Origin: Mycobacterium sp.
GTDB lineage: Bacteria > Actinomycetota > Actinomycetes > Mycobacteriales > Mycobacteriaceae
Direction: 5' to 3'
NCBI GenBank assembly: GCA_019246375.1
Contig: JAFAQO010000057.1
Coordinates: 1-10,363, forward strand
Length of the DNA stretch: 10,363 bases
The translations under genes were made by a program, and so were the position numbers. A model generated the notes under the pieces. That model was not told the origin of the DNA and did no database searches. It saw only the letters and a program-made list of their open reading frames with translations. Below, piece after piece: positions 1 to 5,126 of this stretch (positions are counted from its first letter, which is position 1; each line of letters begins with the position of its first letter).

Positions 1-21
1 ATCCTGTTGAGGTGCTGACAT
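1..21 (-). CDS. Possible start of a gene running off the left edge
   Basis: An ATG reading MSAPQQD on the minus strand is preceded by AAGGA six bases upstream, which is a good Shine-Dalgarno site at the right spacing. Only seven codons are inside the window, so no function can be given. The same reading frame is open continuously into the oxidoreductase remnant upstream, so the ATG could also be an internal methionine of a read-through frame. The call rests on the ribosome binding site alone. Confidence 0.27.
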
Positions 22-111
22 TCCGGATCCTTTCAGCTGTCGCTCTGCTCGTGACGTTACCGTGCGCGTTCCAATTCTTTTGTCACGTATCACCTTCGCG
101 CAAACAGGTGA

Positions 112-462
112 TTCCACGACCACGACCATCTTTCCGTCGGCTTCTCCGGCTTCCATGATTCGCTGTGCTTCCCGGATCTCGTCCAAAGATAAGATGCGAC
201 GGCTTTGCGTCGAGTCGGCCGTCGGCCACCTGCCGAAGAACGTCAGGTTGACGCCGCTGGCCAGCTGCTGCAACGGGTGGAAGTCAGCAATGGGGGCTAG
301 CCCGCCCAGCCACCCCGCCAGGCAAGCGGTGCCGCCGCAGCGCAACATATCCAGCGAGTCGAGGATGGTGCTGTTGCCGACGAGGTCGAGCACCGCAGCA
401 ATCTGCTTGGCTTCGACGACGAGGGTGGCCAGGTCTGGCGCCGGCGATCGGCTTTCAGTTGT
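112..462 (-). pseudogene. Remnant of zinc-type quinone oxidoreductase / alcohol dehydrogenase (MDR superfamily)
   Basis: The minus strand encodes the C-terminal part of a medium-chain dehydrogenase/reductase: AVLDLVGNSTILDSLDMLR, then a Gly-rich segment and ADFHPLQQLASGVNLTFFG, and later EIREAQRIMEAGEADGKMVV, which is the usual end of quinone oxidoreductases. The N-terminal catalytic domain and most of the Rossmann fold are absent: a stop lies at 463-465, just before the surviving part. After FFG (about 232-240) roughly 20 residues normal for the family are missing. The segment VADGRLDAKPS is found in a shifted frame at about 197-230, and the original frame resumes at about 195. The usual stop after GKMVVV is lost, and the frame reads on to the left edge. 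I read this as a gene truncated at its 5' end, with one internal deletion and two frame changes. The comparison with intact family members is from memory, so deletion sizes are approximate. Confidence 0.7.
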
Positions 463-507
463 CTAGCCCGGCTGTGGTGTGAATAGGTCACGCCACCGAA
501 CGTTTGA

Positions 508-1176
508 TCAGCTTCTCGGTTTGCGTCGCGACGACGTGGTCCGAGATTTGCGGTGGTCAACCGGTGCGAAGGAGCGCACATAGTCGACCGCGGCATTGAG
601 TGCTGTGCGCAGAGGTTCTGAGCTGCCGGTGGTGTACGTGATCATTGCGCCACCCTGGTGCGCGGCCACCATTGCGACCGCGAGGTGTCGCGGGTCGGCG
701 TCGGGGCGCAGATCGCCGCGCCGGCGCATTGCGTTGAGCCCAGCGCGAAATAGCGCAATCCACTGTTCGTAGCCGGTGGCGAGATCGTGGCGCACCTCGT
801 CATCCGCTTCCATCAGCTCACCGGCTAGCGAACCGTAGACGCAACCGCCTTGGCGATAGACGGTATCAATCTCGGCCACACAGGCGTCGGCCCAAGCTTG
901 CAGCGCCTCGATGCTGTCCAGTGCACCCAGTGGAGGTTGGGTGTGGAAGGCCACGACATCGTTGCGCCGCGTATCGATGACCTGGCGCGTCAGATCTCGC
1001 TTGTCGCGGAAGTAATGCGAGATCTGGGAGCCGCTGACCCCGGCGGCGCCTCGGACTTGGTCGATACTCGTGCCGGCGACGCCGCCGTGGAACATGAGCT
1101 CGGCGGTGAGGTCGACGATGCGTTTCTGGGTTGCTAGTCCCTTGCGGGTCAACCGAGCAGTGCTTTTGTCGGACAC
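508..1176 (-). CDS. TetR/AcrR-family transcriptional regulator (first of two paralogues)
   Basis: A 222-residue one-component repressor of the TetR type. The N-terminal helix-turn-helix is at residues 20-60, with the recognition helix around VSGSQISHYF (47-56). The rest is an all-helical ligand-binding and dimerisation domain containing the LAGEL and AAHQGGA motifs. I chose the GTG start at 1176 because AAGGTGG lies seven bases upstream; an in-frame TTG at 1203 has no such site. It lies about 140 bp downstream of, and in the same direction as, a paralogous TetR gene. The two align end to end, including the helix-turn-helix, a QPxLGALD segment, AHQGGA and a basic tail (SSRRKPRS here). Unlike its paralogue it has two cysteines (99 and 112) in the ligand domain, the second in a GGCVYGSLAGEL context. 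These could be redox or electrophile sensors, but that is inference. The inducer is unknown. Confidence 0.92.
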   Translation of the reverse strand: MSDKSTARLTRKGLATQKRIVDLTAELMFHGGVAGTSIDQVRGAAGVSGSQISHYFRDKRDLTRQVIDTRRNDVVAFHTQPPLGALDSIEALQAWADACVAEIDTVYRQGGCVYGSLAGELMEADDEVRHDLATGYEQWIALFRAGLNAMRRRGDLRPDADPRHLAVAMVAAHQGGAMITYTTGSSEPLRTALNAAVDYVRSFAPVDHRKSRTTSSRRKPRS

Positions 1177-1183
1177 GGTGTCG

Positions 1184-1190
1184 CCACCTT
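1184..1190 (-). promoter_or_regulatory. Ribosome binding site of the first TetR gene
   Basis: AAGGTGG sits seven bases before the GTG at 1176. It decides the start in favour of that GTG over the upstream in-frame TTG at 1203. Confidence 0.6.
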
Positions 1191-1316
1191 TGGCACACGT
1201 CAATCAGTCGATGTCACTGCTCGCCCGGACTCCCTGGTTGTGGGCAGAGTTGCGGCGAGATTCCGACTGTACCGCCGTTGGCCTCGTTATAGGGTCGCGG
1301 CACACGATCACACTCG

Positions 1317-1994
1317 TCAACTTCTCTTGCGGCGGCCGCGGGCTGGGCGGGGAACCTGTTCGGCGGGATCAGTAGCGAACATGCGCAAATAGTTCACTGC
1401 GAATCGAACGGCGTCGGCGTGTGGCCACTCTTCGCGATAGGTGAAAGTCAAAGTGGCACCGCCCTGATGGGCACTGACAACTACCAGCGCCAGCTGTCGC
1501 GGGTTTGCCTGCGCGACCAGAACGCGGTGATCTTTCATGCGCTGGATCGCTTGCTCCAGCAGCTCGACCCACTTCCAGTAGCCCGCGGCCAGCGCCTCCC
1601 GAGTTGCATCGTCGGACTTCGCTAGTTGCCCAGCCAAGGCGTGGTACGTGGGATTCCCCACGTAGCCGATGCGCCGCAGGTAACGCATGTTCAGACCTAT
1701 CCACCGCTCGAAGTCGTCGAAGGTATCGAGCGCTCCTAGCCTCGGTTGGTGGTGAAAGTCGAGCACCACGTCGATCTGGCGGGCAATGATGGCACGGATC
1801 AGGGTCTGCTTATTGGCGAAATAGTGGGCAAGCTGCGAGCCGCTCACCGATGCGGCCTTGCGCACGTTGTCCATGTTCAGCGCCGACAGTCCCTCGGTGG
1901 TGATCAGCTCGGCGGCCGCCTGCACGATCCGATCGCGGGTGGCTCGCCCTTTGGGAGTCAGCCGCTCATTATTACGGAGGTCGGCATCAAGCAT
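1317..1994 (-). CDS. TetR/AcrR-family transcriptional regulator (second paralogue, next to the hydrolase)
   Basis: A TetR-type repressor of 225 residues from the ATG at 1994. The helix-turn-helix recognition segment is VSGSQLAHYF (50-59), differing from the neighbouring paralogue only at I/L and S/A. The helical ligand domain has the HQPRLGALD and SAHQGGATL motifs, and the tail is basic (RPARGRRKRS). There is no cysteine in the protein. The start is uncertain: in-frame alternatives are GTG at 2051 and ATG at 2042, where GGTGG lies five bases upstream, giving up to 244 residues. I prefer 1994 because the N-terminal arm then matches the paralogue in length, and because a palindromic operator and promoter candidate cover 2022-2050. 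No good Shine-Dalgarno precedes 1994. The frame begins just after the stop of the alpha/beta hydrolase, so the two may be co-transcribed. It is the best candidate for binding the TGGGY-N5-ATCCCA sites and repressing the hydrolase, the divergent fusion gene and itself. Confidence 0.92.
   Translation of the reverse strand: MLDADLRNNERLTPKGRATRDRIVQAAAELITTEGLSALNMDNVRKAASVSGSQLAHYFANKQTLIRAIIARQIDVVLDFHHQPRLGALDTFDDFERWIGLNMRYLRRIGYVGNPTYHALAGQLAKSDDATREALAAGYWKWVELLEQAIQRMKDHRVLVAQANPRQLALVVVSAHQGGATLTFTYREEWPHADAVRFAVNYLRMFATDPAEQVPRPARGRRKRS
1645..1664. repeat. Perfect 8-bp inverted repeat inside the second TetR gene
   Basis: TACGTGGG and CCCACGTA are separated by ATTC, a perfect dyad with a 4-base centre. 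It lies in the coding sequence (Tyr-Val-Gly-Asn-Pro-Thr-Tyr). It could be an intragenic binding site, an RNA hairpin or a coding coincidence. Confidence 0.5.
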
Positions 1995-2021
1995 GCGGTC
2001 AGGGTAACTGCTGTCATCACG

Positions 2022-2050
2022 ATTATGGGATAACCAGCCCATTGCGTCCA
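2022..2050 (-). promoter_or_regulatory. Candidate promoter of the second TetR gene
   Basis: On the minus strand TGGACG (2050-2045) and CATAAT (2027-2022) are separated by 17 bases, close to the sigma-70/SigA pattern. Transcription would start near 2015, about 20 bases before the ATG at 1994. The promoter covers the end of the hydrolase-TetR junction, so the regulator could be expressed separately from the hydrolase. The operator copy at 2026-2041 fills the spacer. This is a prediction from sequence only. Confidence 0.45.
2026..2041 (-). promoter_or_regulatory. Operator candidate, copy 3 (TGGGC-N5-ATCCCA)
   Basis: The minus strand reads TGGGCTGGTTATCCCA, a dyad with arms TGGG and CCCA around eight bases (ATGGG/CCCAT when extended by one). 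The layout is the same as the two copies in the hydrolase/fusion intergenic region. It lies between the -35 and -10 of the promoter candidate for the second TetR gene, where a bound repressor would block RNA polymerase. This suggests autoregulation. Confidence 0.5.
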
Positions 2051-2059
2051 CCGGCGCAG

Positions 2060-2932
2060 TCAGCCTGCTCGCATCTGCTTGCCAAGGAAGGCGCGGATCA
2101 GCTCGGTGACCTCTTCCCGTGCGGACTCTAGCAAGAAATGTCCACCATCGAGAAGATGGATTTCGGCATCGGGTAGATCTTCGGCGAAGGCTTGCGCGCC
2201 TGCGGGACCGAATATTTCGTCGCCGCGACCCCAGGCCGCGAGCAGCGGCACCTTGCTGGTGCGGAAGTACTCATGCAGACGGGGGTACAGCGGTGCATTC
2301 GTTGCGTAGTCAAGCAGCAGTTTGAGCTGCACCTTGTCGTTACCGGCCCGGGATATCAACGCGTAGTCGTGATGCCAGGATTCCGGGTCGACCAGCGTCT
2401 CGTCGGGCACACCGGTGACGTATTGCCATCGGGTGGCCTCCAGCGTGAAAAATTGCCGCACCGCCGCCTCGCTCTCGAGCGTCTGCACAGTTTGATAGTC
2501 CCACACCGTCTTCCAGAAGCTCTCCACGAAGCCGGCGTCATAACCATTTCCGTTTTGAGTAATGATCGCAGTGATCGCTGTCGGGTCGTTAAGTGCAAGC
2601 CGCCACCCGATCGGGGCGCCGTAATCCTGCACATACATCGCGTACCGGTCGATTCCGAGTGTGCGCAGCAGGGCCGCCGTCAACGTGGTCAGGGCATCGA
2701 AGGTGTAATCGAATTCCTCGACGCTCGGGGCATCGGAGAGCCCAAAGCCCAAGTGATCCGGCGCGATTACGTGGTAGCTATCTGCCAGCGCTGGAACGAG
2801 GTGTCGGAACATGTATGAGCTGGTTGGAAATCCGTGCAAGAGAACCAGTGCGGGTGCACCCCGATCCCCTGCTTCGCGGAAGAACAGCCGGTGACCGTCG
2901 ATCGTGGCATAGCGGTGATGAACAGCCGGCAT
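2060..2932 (-). CDS. Alpha/beta hydrolase, haloalkane dehalogenase / epoxide hydrolase type
   Basis: A 290-residue soluble alpha/beta-hydrolase. The oxyanion-hole motif HGFP is at 33-36 and PDHLGFGLSD at 58-67. The nucleophile elbow VQDYGAPIGW puts Asp103, not Ser, in the nucleophile position. The acid is likely Asp238 (GRGDEIFGP) and the base His265 (GGHFLLE). An Asp nucleophile is characteristic of haloalkane dehalogenases and epoxide hydrolases, which form a covalent alkyl-enzyme ester. A helical lid lies at about 130-215. There is no signal peptide. The start is firm: AGGAGG lies eight bases before the ATG. The gene is divergent from the MOSC-reductase fusion and is followed directly by a TetR gene, so it probably belongs to a xenobiotic or electrophile response. 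The substrate cannot be told from sequence; the halide-stabilising residues of true dehalogenases were not established, so hydrolysis of an epoxide or another ester-like substrate is equally possible. Confidence 0.9.
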   Translation of the reverse strand: MPAVHHRYATIDGHRLFFREAGDRGAPALVLLHGFPTSSYMFRHLVPALADSYHVIAPDHLGFGLSDAPSVEEFDYTFDALTTLTAALLRTLGIDRYAMYVQDYGAPIGWRLALNDPTAITAIITQNGNGYDAGFVESFWKTVWDYQTVQTLESEAAVRQFFTLEATRWQYVTGVPDETLVDPESWHHDYALISRAGNDKVQLKLLLDYATNAPLYPRLHEYFRTSKVPLLAAWGRGDEIFGPAGAQAFAEDLPDAEIHLLDGGHFLLESAREEVTELIRAFLGKQMRAG

Positions 2933-2940
2933 GAGCGATG

Positions 2941-2946
2941 CCTCCT
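2941..2946 (-). promoter_or_regulatory. Ribosome binding site of the alpha/beta hydrolase
   Basis: AGGAGG, eight bases upstream of the ATG at 2932, is the strongest Shine-Dalgarno sequence in the window. Confidence 0.75.
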
Positions 2947-2978
2947 AAGCCAATGGGCGAACGCCGTGGCTTTGATTT

Positions 2979-2994
2979 TGGGTTACCTATCCCA
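2979..2994 (+). promoter_or_regulatory. Operator candidate, copy 1 (TGGGT-N5-ATCCCA)
   Basis: The plus strand reads TGGGTTACCTATCCCA, followed by G. It has dyad arms TGGG/CCCA with eight bases between. Its right edge overlaps the -10 candidate of the leftward hydrolase promoter by one base, so the site would cover the transcription start. It has the same spacing and the same TGGGT/ATCCCAG ends as copy 2, and it starts exactly 126 bp from it. Confidence 0.6.
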
Positions 2995-3021
2995 GTATGC
3001 ACCTTCGTTGAGGATTCGCAA
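2994..3021 (-). promoter_or_regulatory. Candidate promoter of the alpha/beta hydrolase
   Basis: On the minus strand TTGCGA (3021-3016) and CATACT (2999-2994) are 16 bases apart. Predicted transcription starts near 2987, giving a leader of about 55 bases with the AGGAGG site. The sequence around the -10 (GTGCATACTGGG) resembles that of the opposite promoter (GTGCACATAATCTGGG), and both run straight into an operator copy. Confidence 0.45.
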
Positions 3022-3075
3022 CAGCGCCGATCGGCAGCTGGGGGCCTTTCCAGAATCAATACAGCCGCATAGGTG

Positions 3076-3103
3076 TTGACGCAGGTACGGAAGTGCACAT
3101 AAT
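3076..3103 (+). promoter_or_regulatory. Candidate promoter of the MOSC-reductase fusion gene
   Basis: TTGACG (3076-3081) and CATAAT (3098-3103) are 16 bases apart; alternatively TAATCT (3100-3105) lies 18 bases downstream of TTGACG. Both resemble SigA promoters. Transcription would begin near 3110, inside operator copy 2 and about 39 bases before the ATG at 3149. Confidence 0.5.
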
Positions 3104-3104
3104 C

Positions 3105-3120
3105 TGGGTCAGCAATCCCA
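3105..3120 (+). promoter_or_regulatory. Operator candidate, copy 2 (TGGGT-N5-ATCCCA)
   Basis: The plus strand reads TGGGTCAGCAATCCCA, flanked by C on the left and G on the right, so the perfect arms are CTGGG/CCCAG around eight bases. It starts one base after the -10 candidate of the fusion gene and would occlude the start of transcription when bound. Confidence 0.6.
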
Positions 3121-3148
3121 GTTTCTGCTGAAGCTGTGAGGCAGCGCG

Positions 3149-4945
3149 ATGACGACTCTGAAGGTTGGCGACGCCCCTTCGGTAACTCCAAAGCAGGCGG
3201 AGAAACCAGTGGCGCGGCTCGTTTCGGTGAATGTCGGCATGCCCAAAGACGTGCAATGGCGGGGTAAGACCATTCACACCGGGATCTGGAAGAAGCCCGT
3301 CGACGGGCCGGTTATGGTGCGCCGCCTCAACGTCGACGGCGACGGGCAGGGTGACCTTGCCGGGCATGGCGGTGAACAACGCGCTGTGATGGTCTACCAG
3401 ATGGAATCGTACGATTACTGGAAGACCCAACTGGGTCGCGACGACCTGGCACCGGGCGACTTCGGAGAAAACTTCACTGTCACCGGGCTCAGCGACCGCG
3501 AAGTATGTATCGGCGATCGCTATCGCATCGGCGATGCCGAGTTCGAGGTCACCCAGCCGCGGGTCACCTGCTTCCGTGTCGGCATGCGCCTGGGCGAACC
3601 CGAGATGCCCAATCTGTTGGTATCGCACCACCGCCCTGGCTTCTATTTCCGGATCATCACCGAAGGCCACGTTCGAGCTGGAGATGCGATCGTGCGGAGC
3701 CGGCGTGGTCGCCACGAGCTCAGCATCGCCGACGTCGACGCACTTCTGTATCTGCCCGACCGCGAGATGGACCAACTCCGCGAGGCCGTCGACGTGCCGG
3801 CGTTGAGCCCCGGCTGGCAGCAGTCCTTCCGCGACATGCTCACCGCACACGACAGCTCCACTGCGCCAGAGGCTCCCGCGATCGCGGTAGAACCCGCATG
3901 GTCCGGATTCCGGCCGCTGCGTGTCAGCGCAATACACCACGAATCCGCTTCGATCTTGTCGATTGAGCTCGAAACCGACGATCATGCCGTGCTGCCGGCA
4001 CCGCTGCCCGGGCGGTACCTCACCGTCAGGATCCCCGATGCGGGCGACCCACCACCGATGCGCAGCTATTCACTCTCGGGCGACCCCGCTGCCGGAAAAT
4101 ATCGCATCAGCGTCAAACGCGAAGACCATGGTCAGGTGAGCCGCTGGCTGCACACCCACATCAGAGCTGGATCGGTCGTAGAAGCGGCGGCACCGCGTGG
4201 CGACTTCTGGCTCGTGAATGACAGCAGTCCCGTTGTTCTGATCTCAGCAGGCGTAGGCGCGACACCGGTGCTGGCCATGTTGCACGCACTGGCCGCAGCC
4301 CGCAGTAGCCGAGACATTTGGTGGCTGCACACAACGCGCAATCGAGAGACCCACGCCTTTGCCGCGGAAGTCACGGGCCTCATCGAGTCTTTGCCCCGTG
4401 CTCGACAACACATCTTCTATACAGCCGGCGGGAAGGCCGGAGGAGTCGTCACACTCGGCCATCTCGACCAACTGTCTGTCGGTGCACTGGGCCTACCCAC
4501 CGACGCTGCTGTTTACCTTTGCGGTCCAGGCCCGTTTATGGACGCCATGCGCGATGCCCTTTCCGCCGCCGGAATCAGACCCGGACGCATCCACACCGAA
4601 TTGTTCGGGGCACTGCCCCCAATCAATCCCGGCGTCGTCGCTGCGCCGCAAACTGCGCGCCCGCATCCGCCTGCCGGAGCACGGGGAACCGGGCCGGAGG
4701 TCACCTTCTCGCGCAGCGGACTCACCGTCGATTGGTCACCGGACTACCACAACATCCTCGAACTGGCCGAAGCCTGTGAGGTACCAACCCGTTTTTCTTG
4801 CCGAAGCGGGGTCTGCCACACCTGTGTTACCGGGGTCGTCGTGGGTAGAACGAGATACGTACAGCCCCCGTTAGAGGAACCCGCCGATGGAACAGTGCTT
4901 ATCTGCTGCGCCGTGCCGCGCTTCGATCTCGTTCTCGACCTTTAA
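3149..4945 (+). CDS. MOSC domain - flavin/NAD reductase - [2Fe-2S] ferredoxin fusion protein
   Basis: A 598-residue three-part oxidoreductase. Residues 20-165 are a MOSC domain of the YiiM type, with DGQGDLAGHGGE at 65-76, GDFGENFTV at 103-111 and the putative molybdenum ligand Cys141 in QPRVTCFRVG. Residues 190-232 look like the small helical domain that follows MOSC in YiiM proteins. After a Pro/Ala linker comes a phthalate-dioxygenase-reductase type module: the flavin motif RSYSLS (325-330), the nucleotide site ISAGVGATPVLAML (385-398) and YLCGPGPFMDAM (486-497). A second Pro/Ala linker (about 509-537) leads to a plant-type ferredoxin with Cys551, 556, 559 (CxxxxCxxC) and Cys586. Electrons should run from NAD(P)H through flavin and the iron-sulfur cluster to the molybdenum cofactor. 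Known MOSC enzymes (YiiM, YcbX, mARC) reduce N-hydroxylated compounds; the substrate here is unknown. GAGG lies seven bases before the ATG. It is cytoplasmic, with no signal peptide. Divergent transcription from a hydrolase-TetR pair and an operator at its promoter suggest inducible detoxification. Confidence 0.93.
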   Translation: MTTLKVGDAPSVTPKQAEKPVARLVSVNVGMPKDVQWRGKTIHTGIWKKPVDGPVMVRRLNVDGDGQGDLAGHGGEQRAVMVYQMESYDYWKTQLGRDDLAPGDFGENFTVTGLSDREVCIGDRYRIGDAEFEVTQPRVTCFRVGMRLGEPEMPNLLVSHHRPGFYFRIITEGHVRAGDAIVRSRRGRHELSIADVDALLYLPDREMDQLREAVDVPALSPGWQQSFRDMLTAHDSSTAPEAPAIAVEPAWSGFRPLRVSAIHHESASILSIELETDDHAVLPAPLPGRYLTVRIPDAGDPPPMRSYSLSGDPAAGKYRISVKREDHGQVSRWLHTHIRAGSVVEAAAPRGDFWLVNDSSPVVLISAGVGATPVLAMLHALAAARSSRDIWWLHTTRNRETHAFAAEVTGLIESLPRARQHIFYTAGGKAGGVVTLGHLDQLSVGALGLPTDAAVYLCGPGPFMDAMRDALSAAGIRPGRIHTELFGALPPINPGVVAAPQTARPHPPAGARGTGPEVTFSRSGLTVDWSPDYHNILELAEACEVPTRFSCRSGVCHTCVTGVVVGRTRYVQPPLEEPADGTVLICCAVPRFDLVLDL

Positions 4946-4983
4946 TTGACACGCTGGCGTCTGACTACCGGCCGTCTGACGAG

Positions 4984-5029
4984 CACTTCGCACCGTGCAC
5001 TGACCGCATACTCCCGCTCCCGCGAAGTG
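4984..5029. repeat. Inverted repeat upstream of arsC (CACTTCGC / GCGAAGTG)
   Basis: Perfect 8-bp arms at 4984-4991 and 5022-5029 are separated by 30 bases. The pair lies in the 181-bp gap between the fusion gene and arsC, about 100 bp before the arsC start. There is no T-run after either arm, so a terminator is unlikely. A dyad binding site or a long-loop RNA stem are possible. Nothing else clear was seen in this gap apart from a short direct repeat (GTCTGAC at 4959 and 4974). Confidence 0.45.
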
Positions 5030-5126
5030 TTGACTGGCGCACATGCCGCGGTGACGATGGACCTAATGATGACCGATCAGCGCCGGGAAAACTTCAGGTG
5101 AACAGTGGTGCACGAAATCCAAGGCA

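Noticed and set aside
50..87. Inverted repeat CGTGAC / GTCACG with 26-base loop
   Set aside because: Six-base arms with a long loop are expected by chance at this scale, and no promoter or gene start is clearly tied to it.
62..466. Plus-strand 134-residue open frame at the left edge
   Set aside because: It is antisense to the oxidoreductase remnant, whose minus-strand translation matches a known family; the plus-strand product resembles nothing.
1129..1144. TGGGTTGCTAGTCCCT inside the first TetR gene, considered as a further operator copy
   Set aside because: The right arm is CCCT rather than CCCA and the ATCCCA half is absent, so it fails the consensus.
2192..2818. Long plus-strand frame (208 residues) opposite the hydrolase
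   Set aside because: It is a shadow of the hydrolase, which has full catalytic motifs and a strong ribosome binding site on the minus strand.
3056..3985. Minus-strand frame of 309 residues opposite the MOSC domain
   Set aside because: Antisense shadow of the MOSC part of the fusion; it has no family resemblance and runs across the divergent promoter region.
4959..4980. Direct repeat GTCTGAC after the fusion gene, considered as a target-site duplication
   Set aside because: The copies are only 15 bp apart and enclose nothing resembling a mobile element.
5056..5100. Short frame MDLMMTDQRRENFR just before arsC
   Set aside because: Fourteen codons, no clear ribosome binding site and no recognisable leader-peptide character.
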